Shown in pieces: positions 42,435-54,403 of a DNA stretch of 64,000 bases. The notes under the pieces were generated by a model. The model saw nothing but the letters and a program-made list of their open reading frames with translations, was not told the DNA's origin and made no database searches. Source of the stretch: Paramarasmius palmivorus. Its lineage: Eukaryota > Basidiomycota > Agaricomycetes > Agaricales > Marasmiaceae. The stretch spans positions 248,001-312,000 of the forward strand of contig JAYKXP010000065.1 in NCBI GenBank assembly GCA_037176845.1. The letters run 5' to 3'. The first letter of the stretch is position 1; the number at the start of each line of letters is the position of its first letter. Both the position numbers and the translations under genes were made by a program.

Positions 42435-44678
42435 TCAGTTCACTGCACGGATGATGTCCTCGGCTGCTTTGCTCCTCGGTTTGATCGTGCATTGAAACGG
42501 TGCCGGAATGCTGAAGTTCAAAGTGTCACGAGCGAACTGTCGCGCGTTGCGGAGAGAAACGTACCATGCAAGAGACGAGACATATTCATACGTTGGTTCA
42601 ATGACGTTTCCGTGTTCATCAACCGCCTTTGAAATATCCAATGTAGCGAGCATAGATGCGATGGCGATCCAAACCGAGTCCCATGCCATGTGCCTTCCCG
42701 GGCAAATCCTGTCGTGACGGAGATGAAAACAGGACCTTCTACATCAACACATTGCAACTAACCTTCTACCAAAGCCGAAGATCACGGTCTCCGGATCTTT
42801 CACAGCGGGATTCAACTTTCCGTTCGACCCAATGAAGCGCTCTGGTTTGAACGAGAACGAGTCCGGATACATATTTTCGTCGTGGAGCATCGCCCTGCAT
42901 TTCATCTCAGCGTCAATCTCCAATGAGTCAAGAAGATGAATGTGAGCGAGCATACCAGATGTTGGGCACCATAATTGAACCTGCTGGGATTCTGTAGCCT
43001 CGGTAGATGTCTTCTGACGTTGATGCATGAGGTATCCCTGCAAGGGTATCGTTCATGAACAGTCATTCCACTGTCGAATTAGGGGAACATACCGAGTGGC
43101 GTAACTGGTTTCCAACGGATGCACTCTTTGACAATTGCACTAACAAAAGGGAGAGAGGGTGCATCGGTGAAACGGGGTAGTTCACCGGGAGCAACGACCG
43201 AATCTATCTCTGCCTGAGCTCTCTTTTGCGCCTCAGGATTTGCGAGCATGGCTAGCATGAAGGTGGACAAGACAGCCATAATCTATCAAACATCAGTGAG
43301 CAGCCAAACATTGTTGGTATGAATCATCCGTACAGAGTCAGTGGCACCTGGGATGTGTGTCAGTACACATCACAGGAACAGTTGGCTACTCTTACCTGTG
43401 TACATGGTTGCTGCAACCGACTGTATCAACTGTTCCTGTTCTTCCCTGTCAGTGAACTCCCGCTCTGGAGATTCTGCCAGTTTCTCGAGGCTGTATGACG
43501 TGAAAGAGGATGTAGCTGTCCCGTTGGCCTGGAAGATGGTTACAGACCCGGACTGAGCAAATAGGTTCAGGACTTACTATGCTCTCTTTTGCAGCCCGGA
43601 AGGGCATCTCTCGCATGACGGATGAGAACCTCGCCCATTCTTTTGCTTTTCGCTTGAACCCAGCACCTAAAATCCAAGAAGCATCGGCGTAGCTCGGCCT
43701 GCGTTCTTGGCAAATGCTTACCTGGAAACCAGTCTGGGACGTACTTCAGGAGAGGTAATGCTTCAACCAAGAACGCGCCAGGGGCAATGCCCAAACCTAA
43801 TGACTCTAAAGCACGTTCTGCAGCAGCAACATAAGGGTCATTTTCGGGAAGTACGTCGATTCCGTAGGCAATTCCGAGAATGGTGGACGCGGCTAGACTG
43901 CGAAAATTTCGTCCTCGAGAGTTTCCCAAGGAGAAATGGTTGTCACTTACTGTCGGATATGCGGAACGAAATCTTTTGGATCATCCACAAGATGACGAAG
44001 GAACGCGTGAGTGACCTGCGTCTCAAGCGGCCTGAATCGTTCAGCAGCTATAGGATGGAACTCCTGCTGAAATAGACGCCTCTGGGCCCGCCTGTGTCAA
44101 AAATAAGTAACCAGACTCTCATTTTGGTCGTGACATACCATTCATCTCCTGTTATTACGCTGCCGTAAGGATAGATTGAGATGAGATCTGATACAGTTCA
44201 CACACCATATTCCATGAGACCGAAGGAGTAATTCCACCCCATGAGTTCGTTCACCATGACAAGCCGAGGCCTTCGGTAAACGGAATGATAAACTTGATTA
44301 GCAACGGGCCGTTCAGGAGAAGTAACCAGGGGTACCTATTTGAGTGGATCGCAGAATGTTTGTCTAAAATATCTTCTGCAACCTCAGCACTGTTCATCAC
44401 GACGATGGAAGTGCCTGCGACCTCGAGGTGTATTATTTCGGAATCTGAAATGACATTGAGCATGGATCTCTAGTGCAAGACGACAACAAACCGAGCTCTT
44501 TGCACCACTTGTCATACGTCTCCCACTCGAAGTGGGTTGGCATGTTCAGGAGATTCCCGATGAATGGCAACTTCTCTGGCCCAGGAGGTAAAGGGTTCCT
44601 GCGCCTCTGAGAGATTTTGTGATAGACAAAGGCAGCAACGAGGGCGATGAGGGCGAGCGACACGGGAGGATTCAGCAT
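42435..44678 (-). CDS. cytochrome P450 monooxygenase
   Basis: A heme-thiolate monooxygenase with an N-terminal membrane anchor (SLALIALVAAFVYHKI) followed by the proline-rich PLPPGPEKLPFIGNLL. Downstream exons give LEVAGTSIVVMNSAEVAEDI, the K-helix ExxR in IVKECIRWKPV, the PERF motif in FKPERFIGSNGKLN, and the heme loop FGFGRRICPGRHMAWD restored by splicing at a GTTAGT donor. It has many introns (about twelve) and ends in EDIIRAVN. The I-helix side is represented by MAVLSTFMLAMLANPEAQKR. The motif set is that of the large OrdA-like/CYP64-related P450 group of basidiomycetes; the substrate is unknown. No secondary-metabolite core enzyme is in the window. A TATA-like element (ATATAAAG on the minus strand near 44749) lies about 70 bases above the start. 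Confidence 0.88.
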
Positions 44679-46654
44679 TGTGTCTAGAGGTAGAGGATGT
44701 GAAGTGAAGCCGCGGGGAGCCAGAGTCTATACACAAAAGGGCTCGAGCTTTATATTCCCAACGGCACCCGCATCGGAAAATTTTTCTGGCTGCTGAAAAT
44801 ATCAAAGATCATATCTTCAATCTTGCATCGAGGTGACGCGACCCTTGGTCTTCAACATAATAATTGCGAGCGTTGGAAACGCGGTAAGCACTGTTACTCC
44901 ATGTTGGCATTCGCCGTCAGGGAATCAACGAGACCCAGACAACTTGCACTCGATTTAGATTTAGATCTATGCCCTTGCGGAAGCTTGTAAGGGCAACCTT
45001 CGCCTTCGGTAGACTGAGCCTCGCTGTAAGAGAAGAGTCTCACGTAAATATCCACAAAAATGAGGCTTCAGAGGTAATACTGGACCCACACGAGCTTTGG
45101 CCCACGAAATTGCCAAACACCTGGTTGTTAGGCGAAGGAACGTGGAGGTCACGAACACGCGTCCTAAAAGTCCGCGACGGGCAAGCCCTCGTGTGAATAC
45201 AGGTAACCTATAAAAGTGCGAGATCTCTTAGATCAAGGGTAGATGCGAGTAATAGATTGAATGTACAAACAGTGCTGTAACCAAGCGGGACTTGTCATCT
45301 GAGAAAATCAATGTCTGCTGCCACTCTTTCATTTTTCTTTGAACACGTTGTCGGCAAGCTTGCGAAACCGGGATTACCGACTTGACCATCATGCTTACGA
45401 ACTTTCCAATAATTAGAACCGTTGGGCTCGGGACATCTCCGAAACCTCTGAGCCTGGGCGACCTCTTTTATAGCATCTGTATCACTCTCCGCCTGACGAA
45501 AAAAACCTCTGTACCATCGGAGGGTAAAATCATCATACATCGGCCCTAGAAGATGGAGTGTCAGATCTCTTGAATGATGGGCGATCCAGGTGCGATCTGA
45601 GCGCATGCACTCTACAAGGAAAACGGCGCCCAGTGTGATTTAGACTCAGAGCCGACTTATTGGCTTCTCCTTGGGGGGCTCCCCAAAGGAGCACTGACGC
45701 GACTGATGTCAACCAATGCATGAGGCGGCTTTGGAATTTCTTCAGACTCTACTGCTCCTGGTTTCAACGTCAGGTTGAGCTTTGTTTAAGGGTTTACTGC
45801 GGATCACGGGTCAATTATCAGGGATGAGCTAATGGGAAACTTTGACGACGTACTTGAACTCTTACGCCAGACTTCAAGTCAGACGGTAGGAGCTCAAAAT
45901 TCCCGATCTCCTGCAAGATGCCCAACCCCATACCACGCAAGAAGCTCCAAAGGCTTGAAGACGTGCTAAAAAGTGTGTATATGGACCCTTCGCTGCGGGC
46001 AGAAAAGGCATAAGTTCCATGTAGTGGGGGTCAGAGATAAAGCTGTTGTCGCCGCCATTCGGAATCGGTGCGTCATCAGATAATTTTCCCGCGGCGTCCT
46101 CGCTGCTCGTTATATCCGCTGTTTGTTATATCAACACCTCAAAAGTACATCTTCAATTTCTAGTTCTCTTCGCTGTGCCCTGACACCAGACTTAGATTGG
46201 GACACCCCAGGCAGATATTCACTGGCAGGCGTGCGCAACGTTCAACATTTAATACTGTTTGACCTTAATCTAGATCAGTTTGGAGAGTTGACTTCCAGCA
46301 GAACGGCCCGCAGTCATGAATCTGACACAGAAAAACTTGCAATGGGCTGAAATGTGGTTGTTTTCCACCTTGACTGGCCCCACAATGCAGGAGATGGATT
46401 GTTTAACACGGGGCTCAGCTGAACATCAGACTGTACCATCCAATTGATCAGCTTCGAGTAAGTCCTACTGTGATGCGTGGCTAGACCTCTGCGAGGGTAC
46501 AGTAAATGTCAGCAGTAGATCTGGGCGATAATATATAGAAACCAGAATGCGTCGAAGGACATTTGCGACGTGAAACTTGCGTTCTGGACTCTGGACTCTG
46601 GGATAGATAGCGGAACACGATGAATAATGCATTACGAAGTCATACATGGGAAAT
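44679..46654. other. long intergenic stretch, no gene seen
   Basis: About 2 kb between the P450 start and the 3' end of the Atg22-like gene. Only scattered short frames occur. The left end is the P450 promoter. Confidence 0.45.
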
Positions 46655-48579
46655 TCAACGGCTACTTGCCCCATACCGATACATCTGTGCGTCTTTCCTT
46701 CCCTTCTGCACGTCTACTGCCAGCAATATCGGAATTGCCGACCAGATCATGAACACGAGAAAGAAGAAGGAATATCGAATGTTTCCCGACAAGTCTGATA
46801 TAAGACCCACGATAAGCGGTCCAACAAATGAACTCGATTTGTCTGTGATCGAGAATAGCGCGTACCACCTGGCCTCTTCACCGGGTGGAATCAATTCTGC
46901 ATAGAAGGCCCGAGCATATCCTTGAAAGGCACCGTACATCAACCCTAACAAAACCGTCAGATTCCATGAATGATGTGAGATGATAGATCTGGAGCCACCT
47001 ACCGAAATAGACAGCTAAGCCGAACATTTCACCAGGGGTGGTGAGTCCGCCGAAGTGACCTTGAAATATGCTCAAGAAACCGAAACACCCGTATACGGGA
47101 ACGAGAGAAGATAGAACGAGCAGAGTGACGAGAACCTTGAGGTTAGACCAGCCAAACTTTTGCTGCAGTTTTGGCCATATGAGGGAGCCTAAGATTCCTG
47201 ACATGGGGGTGAGCACACCAATCAGGATCAAAGAGGAGGCAGGCATCTTCAGGGACGTCTTTGCGAATAGAATGGCGGTTGATGATATTGTTGTGAAACC
47301 TGATGAATTATCAGTAGGAGTAAATGGTTGTAATCCGAAAAAAACTAACCATCCGAAAGTAAGAACCAAGCAGCAAGGTATTTGAATGTATTCCTGAGTT
47401 TCTTAATCTCGGACCAACGAAGCATACCACCAAGTCTCCTCCAAGCCGCCTTAATTTCGCGCCAGGCACTCCACTTTCCTCCTATGTCTTCTGCGCTTGT
47501 CCAAACGCCATTCTCGCGTTCACCAGCGATCGTAGAGCTACCTGTACCGGGAAGCCATAATGCTGCAGGGATAGAAAACACCGCCCACCACACGCCGCTT
47601 AGTCCAATTGCAAGACGGAGAGCGAACGTGGTTCCTTTGAGCTTCGTCACTGGGATGAGTGCGACGATGAGAAGACAGATTCCCGCGGCGTAACCGAGGG
47701 CAATGCCCATCGATGATATTCGAGATGTAGCGCGCGAGAGCTCGTTGTCGTAGACGGACCTCAACTCGTCGAGTTTGATAGATGATCGCTGAATGAGGGG
47801 CTGTTCATGTGCATCTACATCGTCTGATTCGTGTGCGGTATCTTCGTCGGGACTGCTGGATGTTGCTTCTAGCCTCTCCGCTTCTTGCAGGTTAACGAGC
47901 GCATTGACCACCTCGGGTGATTCTCTTGCCAGAGAAGGAAGATATGCGTTCATTGCGACCACTGACACACCGAATCCGACGTTTGCCACTGCAGCGAGAA
48001 TAGCAGCGAGAAACCAAATCGGCGAAGACGAGGGAAGAGCAAGAAAAAGCATTGCTGCTATAGCACCTGATACAGCGAAGCCAAGGAGCAATTTCTTTCG
48101 ATGTGGTGCTGGTTACGAGGTCAGACAGATTGTCCAAGTCATGTGTTGAGCACGTACGATGGTCTGCAATACCACCCACAGATATCACAGTGAGTGCCTG
48201 CAACGCAACAGATATCGAGTAGACATATAGACTATTCAACCATGAGAAATTATTGTTTGAGAGCCAACGATTTTTACTCACCTGAAGCTGGCACTATCTA
48301 TCCACAACCACCCAATCTTCACAACACAGCGCTCACTCGACTCTGACGTTTGCTTGTCTACGACACACCGCTGAACCTTGTCCGGCAATAGATATCCATT
48401 ATCCCTAGCAAATTGTTCCAGGCATATCGGCAAGAAGAGGGTCAAGGAGACAATAACGAAGACTTCGCTACTGCAAGTTAGCTTGATCAATGACCGAACA
48501 AGAAATGAGTAACGTACCTGGCAAAAGCGTAAGAAAGCCAGCCGCGGAAATGTTTTTTGAAATTCGTGCTAGAGTGCAT
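46655..48579 (-). CDS. ATG22: Atg22-like vacuolar transporter (MFS fold)
   Basis: A member of the autophagy-related 22 family, vacuolar membrane permeases that export amino acids released by autophagic breakdown. Exons chain from MHSSTNFKKHFRGWLSYAFA through SEVFVIVSLTLFLPICLEQF, SISVALQALTVISVGGIADH and LLGFAVSGAIAAMLFLALPS to the C-terminal half with MPASSLILIGVLTPMSGILG, GLMYGAFQGYARAFYAELIP and SSFVGPLIVGLISDLSG. About twelve hydrophobic helices are visible. A long acidic cytosolic loop (around TSSSPDEDTAHESDDVDAHE) separates the halves, as in known Atg22 proteins. FYAELIPPGEEARWYALFSI is a strong family match. The start is the first ATG that precedes the RGW motif. Confidence 0.85.
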
Positions 48580-49074
48580 TCCGAGAGTCTGAATCTAGAG
48601 AGTTGTCATGATGGTTGGGTACATACGTCGAGCGCTATTGCTGGTTGTTGACGGCATCACCGACCTCGCCTCCGACCTCGATCCGGCCTCGTGCTTCGTC
48701 GCTACCACTCTGCCTTCGTAGGGCAATGTCTCACAGGCTTTTTGGCTGTCCAGTCATGTTGCAGAAGGAAATTTTACATTCATGAGAAGTTCCGAATCTC
48801 TGGTGACACTGTGAGCCTGGCCGCTTCCAACTTACCTGTTCATTGAATTCTGACATTACACTTGTAGCACAGTGTCCTGTGACCTTCAATACCTTGTCAC
48901 AGGTTCGTTGGGCTATCCTTCGGACGTAGGAACGGGGTTGATATCTGCAGCAGAAGGACACATTATCTCTACATCGTAGTCCATACATAGTACCAGAATC
49001 CGTCAGCAGACTCGACTCGAAGACTATATAAAGGAGGCTGGGAAGAGGAAACCGTCCTTTAAATCTCGATATCT
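48580..49074. promoter_or_regulatory. divergent promoter region, Atg22-like / aldolase copy 1
   Basis: A 495-base region between divergent genes. A TATATAAAG box lies at 49025-49033, 41 bases before the ATG of aldolase copy 1. No other gene is seen. The same kind of region precedes aldolase copy 2. Confidence 0.5.
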
Positions 49075-50412
49075 ATGGCCACCCAATCTGTTCTCAACCA
49101 GCACGACGGTGCACCCAATGGCTTACCTGCCAAAGGCAAGACTCATGCAGATCTTTCTGGACTTGGAGGCCCGCTATCTCGCCTCTGGCGTGGGGACAAA
49201 GAGGGGAAAATCAGGGGTACCAAAATTTGATGATAAGTATGAAAAACGGGAATGGATTAAGGTGTGTTCACTCTAATCCGTGACGCTTGCTGCTGAGATT
49301 GGATAGTGTCACCTTGCAGCTGCTTTCCGATTCTGGGGAAAATTAGGCTACGCGGAAGGGACCTCAGGACACATCACTGTCAGAGATCCTGTCCTTCAGG
49401 ACCACTATTGGTATGTTCATTTACTGCTGCCACTCTGTCAACCTTTCTCAAACAAATAAGGATGAACCCCCTTGGGATGCATTATTCTATGATCAAGGTA
49501 ACGGCGTCTCGACACCACCTATAATACCTTATTGAACGCGCCAACACCAGAAATCGGACCTAGTTCTTGTCAGCCCCGAAGGATACGTCTCATCTGAAGG
49601 TGCTCAGTTACCTATCAACACAGCAGGATATTGGATTCGTATGTACCATCTCGACACATCTTGTCCTTAGGCCCGTGCTCATACTAATCCAACATCTGGC
49701 AGATTCGGCAATCCACAAGGCTCGGCCAGATGTAGTAGCCGCCGCTCATTGTCACAGCTTCTATGGGAAAACTTGGAGTGCATTTGGTCGCCCTATTGAT
49801 ATCCTTCAACAAGGTCAGTACTGCTTGGTTTGTCGATCACCTGAACGACTTGCTCACAGTCGTGCCTTCAAGATGCCTGTGTATGCAATCCGCCTCTTTT
49901 CAGGAGGGGGTAACCGCTTTAACCGTTCGTCTAGGTCTTCTATGAGAACCTAAGCGTATACAATAGCTATGGCGGCATCGTGCTCGCGTCAGACGAAGGC
50001 ACCAACATCGCAGCTGCCCTTGGGCCGACCAATAAAACCTGCATTCTCAGGAACCATGGCCTCCTGACTTGTATGTTGCTACGCTTGTGGTTAAGCAACA
50101 TGACTCTAATTTTTTCTTTGCGACACAGTGGGCAACACCATCGACGAATGCGTGTATCTATCTTCACTTCTCGAAAAACACTGCAAGTTGCAGCTTATGG
50201 CTGAAGCTGCTGCCGCAAACGGTATTCCAAAAATCATTATCGACGATGATGACGCCAGGTATAATGCAGAAACCGAAGGGGATTGGGAAGCTTTGTACGC
50301 TGCGGTAGATACATTCCCCATCGCCACGTTCTTCGCTGACTCTCTACCTTCGCAGTTCCAGCCGGAGTATGACCTGTTAGTCAAGGAGACGAACGGCGAA
50401 TTCCTGCAGTAA
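49075..50412 (+). pseudogene. class II aldolase/adducin family, copy 1 (frameshifted)
   Basis: This gene is closely related to the copy at 51018-52301 and shares its exon plan. Exon 1 starts MATQSVLNQHDGAPNG. At about 49212 it lacks eight bases present in copy 2 (copy 2 reads GTCAAGTACCCAGGGG, this copy ATCAGGGG), so the frame shifts and meets TGA at 49228-49230. Beyond this lesion all later exons still read cleanly if the frame is restored, including AAAHCHSFYGKTW, CILRNHGLLTVGNTIDEC and the ending ETNGEFLQ, and all splice sites are intact. The damage therefore looks recent. No ATG in the right frame near the break could rescue most of the protein. Confidence 0.75.
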
Positions 50413-51017
50413 AGTTGCTATCCATCGGACTTGATTGCTTGTATGCATCGCACATTTGTTGACAGTTGTATCTCGTATTACTGTGGATCCCGTTTTCCGT
50501 CAACCAATATCTCGCAAAGTGAGAGCCATTGCCATTGCCGGCTACGCACGGCTTGGGTCTTCGATTTCTCCTGATTATGGCTACTATTTGTAACAAGGTT
50601 TTTCGGCAGTAATTTAAATAATTAGCTGCTATAGAAAGGAAACAGGAAAGCTTATATGGAAGTCTATCTATCCCTCAAACTATCACATTGTGAGTCTTAT
50701 AACCGTTATGCGTCATCGAGTTAATATGAGTACTTACTCTGATATCAAGGCCAAAACTTTGCTAATGTTATTAGGCTCTCCTCGGCGGAGTGAGCCGCGC
50801 TCACACAGTTCATTCACATCACGACTTGTCCTATGACCTTATCATAGGTCCTCTGAACTATTCTTCTGTAGCGGGATCGGGGTATAGAAGGTGCGTCTTT
50901 ATCACATCGCTGACCCACTGTCACATACTTAGCTCCAGGAATTGTCAGCAGACCTAGCCGAATGTTGGATATAAGAGGCCATTGGCTTCGTCAAGATGTA
51001 CATCCTTGATTTCTCCC
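50413..51017. other. intergenic between aldolase copies
   Basis: A 605-base spacer. A GATATAAG element near 50966 lies about 50 bases above the ATG of copy 2. Short stretches resemble the region above copy 1 (for example TGTCAGCAGAC near the start of both), consistent with duplication of gene and promoter. Confidence 0.5.
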
Positions 51018-52301
51018 ATGGCTACCCAACCTGTTCTCAACCAACACGACGGTGCCCCCAACGGCGTTCCTTCTAACTCAAAGGCTCATGCAGACCTTTC
51101 CGAACTTGGAGGCCCATTAGCTCGCCTCTGGCGCGGAGACAAGGACGGGAAAGTCAAGTACCCAGGGGTACCAAAGTTCGATGACAAGTACGAAGAACGG
51201 GAATGGATCAAGGTGTGTTCGCCGCTTTCTATGATGCTTGTCGCTGAACTTGGATATAGTGTCATCTGGCGGCTGCTTTCAGATATTGGGGTAAATTAGG
51301 TTTCGGAGAGGGTCTCGCGGGACACATTACCGTCAGAGACCCTGTCCATCCCGACCACTATTGGTATGTTTAACCCATCTTACCGTTCCGGCTTCTGAAG
51401 TGGGACCAATGAAGGATGAACCCTTTTGGAATGCATTACTCCATGATTAAGGTAAGTAAATGTTCGATGCACTAACTGAACGCCCCCTCATTTAACCATA
51501 ATTTTTCAAGAAATCAGATCTAGTGCTCGTGGGTCCTGATGGATATGTCACGTCTGAAGGCGCCCAACTCTCTATCAACACAGCAGGATATTGGATTCGT
51601 AAGAGCAATTCGACACGCTCCTGAAACCCTTGTTAACCATGATGTGACGGTGACCTGAAGATTCGGCGATCCATAAGGCTCGACCGGATGTTGTCGCCGC
51701 CGCTCATTGCCATAGCTTCCACGGAAAAGCCTGGAGTGTGTTTGGCCGTCCCATAGATATTATGCAACAAGATGCTACGGTAAGTGAACTATTCTCTTGG
51801 TTGATTATCACCTCATTCCTGGTCCAGGTCTTCTATAACAATTTGAGCGTATACAATAGCTATGGCGGAATCGTGCTTGCATCTGAAGAAGGAAATAATA
51901 TCGCAGCTGCTCTTGGACCGAACAACAAAACTTGCATCCTTCGCAACCACGGTTTATTGACTTGTAATCTCTTCCTCTGAACTGGCATTCTACACGCTCA
52001 CCGCTGTCTGTAAAGTGGGCAACACTATTGATGAGTGCATATATCTCTTCGCACTCCTTGACAAGCATTGCAAGCTACAGCTCATGGCTGAGGCTGCGGC
52101 TGCAAATGGCATTCCGAAGCTCCTCATCGACGACGACGATGCGGAATATAATTCGAGAACCCAAAAGGACTGGGAAGTTCTTTACGCCTCAGTTAGTCAA
52201 TTTCTACCCCCTTTTTCATATTTGTGGATTTATCGTCCTCGCAGTTTCAACCAGAGTACGAGCTTCTCATTAAGGAGACGAATGGTGAATTCTTACAATG
52301 A
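51018..52301 (+). CDS. class II aldolase/adducin family protein, copy 2 (intact)
   Basis: About 303 residues in eight exons. The class II aldolase/adducin head fold is shown by CHLAAAFRYWGKLGFGEGLA, GHITVRDPVHPDHYWMNPFG, MHYSMIKKSDLVLVGPDGYV, the metal-binding His pair in VAAAHCHSFHGKAWS, and CILRNHGLLTVGNTIDEC with the third metal-binding His. Bacterial relatives cleave sugar phosphates such as L-fuculose-1-phosphate; fungal members with this pattern are mostly uncharacterised. I place the start at 51018 (MATQPVLNQHDGAP), matching copy 1. The last intron starts GTTAGT and the protein ends ETNGEFLQ. The intact reading frame next to the frameshifted copy suggests this one carries the function. 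Confidence 0.88.
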
Positions 52302-52442
52302 GCGTGTTGCGAAAGAAAAGAGGCTATACATAAATCAAGTGTATTTCCTTGTAATAGTACATTTTTAGGAGACATGGATGAGAATTGAACGTCGCCGAAG
52401 AATATCAGGACCAATTGAAGCACTGTTCGACATGTGCACCAT

Positions 52443-53731
52443 TCACGATAGCGCATGCCATTGTGCCAACTTCTTCTTCATCTCCTCAGCTCCCCCCCTC
52501 CCAAGCAGCTTTTCGTCCCGTTTGATGAAGATCCACCATCCTGGAACGGGCTGGATGGTATCGTATCTTCCATCTCCGCCCAAAGACAAGTCCTCAGAGT
52601 CACCGACGCGTACACCAATCATGCCTGCCACCATAATGGTGTCCAAGATTTCCCCGTTATCGTCCAGTTTGACTGGTACTGATGCGTAGGCAACAGGAAT
52701 ATCTTTACTGTCGAGAACATGATAGTGTGCTCCGTCCAGGACTAGATTGCTCTGTTGTACCTCAAATGAAAAAGCACGGCTGTCTTCAAGAGCAGTACCG
52801 GGCGCAGGGATTTTCTGATGATTAACCTTAGAGAATTACCGCAAGATGACGAATTTCTACGCACCGTGTCCGGTCGGTTTCCTATCCACTGTCCATCTAC
52901 GTCGAAAACGCAGAAAGCCGTCATCCAACCTGAGACATATGTGGGACCACTACCTCCACCACTGTAGTGAGCGACTCGTTGCCAAAAGTCCAAATTCTCC
53001 TGACTATCCGGTGCATCGAATGCGTAGACGAAGCGAGAAAGGACTGGACGCAAGAGCTTTTCCCACCTGGTGGTTTCTTCTCCGTACTCCTTCAATTTGT
53101 CTATCCTCGCGAGTAGTTTTTCCCAGTCGGCCTTTTCACCTTCGAGCGTGACTTTGGGAATTCCACACATAAGCATCATGGTATATGCGAAGTATTTCTG
53201 GAGCGTGGCCATCATGACCACAGAGCTGACAACCGTATCATTGAATGTTGTGGTGCTGAAGTTGGGTAAAATCCAATCGCATAGTGCGGGTTCCTTCACG
53301 TTCTTCCGTATTTCATCGGTCATCAACCTCGCAAGGTACCCGAAATCTACTGTGTATCGATTTCCCATCGCTACAACCTTTAGTTCCTTCTGTCCTTCAT
53401 GCGCGACGAACTGTGCGCGGAGACGCTCGGCGTTGGCGTTGACGAAGAAATTGAACTGCGTGAGAATTGCAATCCACACATCGTCGGGTCGGATAGATAT
53501 TGCACGATGCTGGTTGTAGGCATCGCTGAGAGCATTGACGAAGCCATTGGAGCGTGCGAGAATAGGCTCCCCATCACGGAAAGAGGACTGGAGAATTTCT
53601 CCAGACTTTTCGTACTGATCATTACACGCTTTCTTGAGGATGGAAAGTGGAGTTGCTTGATTGATGAACGACTGTTGCTGCTCGCTGAACGGCTTTGCAG
53701 GATGCTTTGCGGGGTAGAAAGAGACAGGCAT
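52443..53731 (-). CDS. DUF4419 domain protein, copy 2
   Basis: Exons 53731-52865 and 52814-52443 give 412 residues. The domain pattern matches copy 1 at 13366: HRAISIRPDDVWIAILTQFN, DWILPNFSTTTFNDTVVSS, CGIPKVTLEGEKADWEKLL, GGGSGPTYVSGWMTAFCVF and, at the end, RYDTIQPVPGWWIFIKRDEK. It lacks the basic, proline-rich insert of copy 1, and ends in a lysine-rich helix EEMKKKLAQWHAL. The intron sits at the same place as in copy 1. The two genes are 38 kb apart on opposite strands. The function of the domain is unknown. The 3' end faces that of aldolase copy 2. Confidence 0.85.
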
Positions 53732-54403
53732 GGTATCTTGAAGTGCGAAATGAAATCTTCGTCTCTCCTTATAGGTCCGTATCATAGGGGCGAGAGAACG
53801 TCATTCTTGTGTGACTCAGAGTTTGTCGGAACCGAAAATGCGGACAATTACTGTAGCGGGATCGTCGTACAACAGAGACTTCTAAGTATGAGACGGGTAC
53901 TTTCTAGCTGAATGAGTATGAGACAGGTACGATATAGGCCAGTTCTCGGAAAATGCCATTGAGGGAAGTCATCATATGCGGAAGTAACCAAGGTCGGGTT
54001 GGCACGACCCAATTCGAGTCTTGAAGAAGCATGGTCGGAAGTAGAAGGACAGCAATCGCTCCATGAATATACTGGTAAACTTGACCAGCGACGTGTCCTG
54101 ATTCCTCGAGTGTGGTATGCACATTAGTGAATTCGAAGGAGATGGTGGTGAATGACAGAGATCTTCGTGAGAACTCTACCGGCCGTTTCGGCGCGCTGTT
54201 TATGGGCGCAAGCCTAGTGTAAACCTGATGACCTTCCACTCATCCCCGACCACGCTACATGATGGCCAACGCAATGTCGTTTTTCACCGGCACGACTAGG
54301 CTAAGGAGATATCACTCAGCCGACCTCATAGCCTCACCGTAAACCCTTATCAAAGTCGCCAGCATTTCTCGAGGATACCCTGTTCTTAGTTATCACATCC
54401 AGT
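53732..54403. other. intergenic, no supportable gene
   Basis: A 672-base region between DUF4419 copy 2 and the decayed membrane-protein gene. A minus-strand frame at 53904-54239 has a short hydrophobic stretch but no ATG start and no family resemblance, so I do not call it. Confidence 0.4.

Noticed and set aside
53904..54239. Minus-strand frame of 111 codons with a hydrophobic stretch
   Set aside because: It lacks an ATG start and has no recognisable motif.
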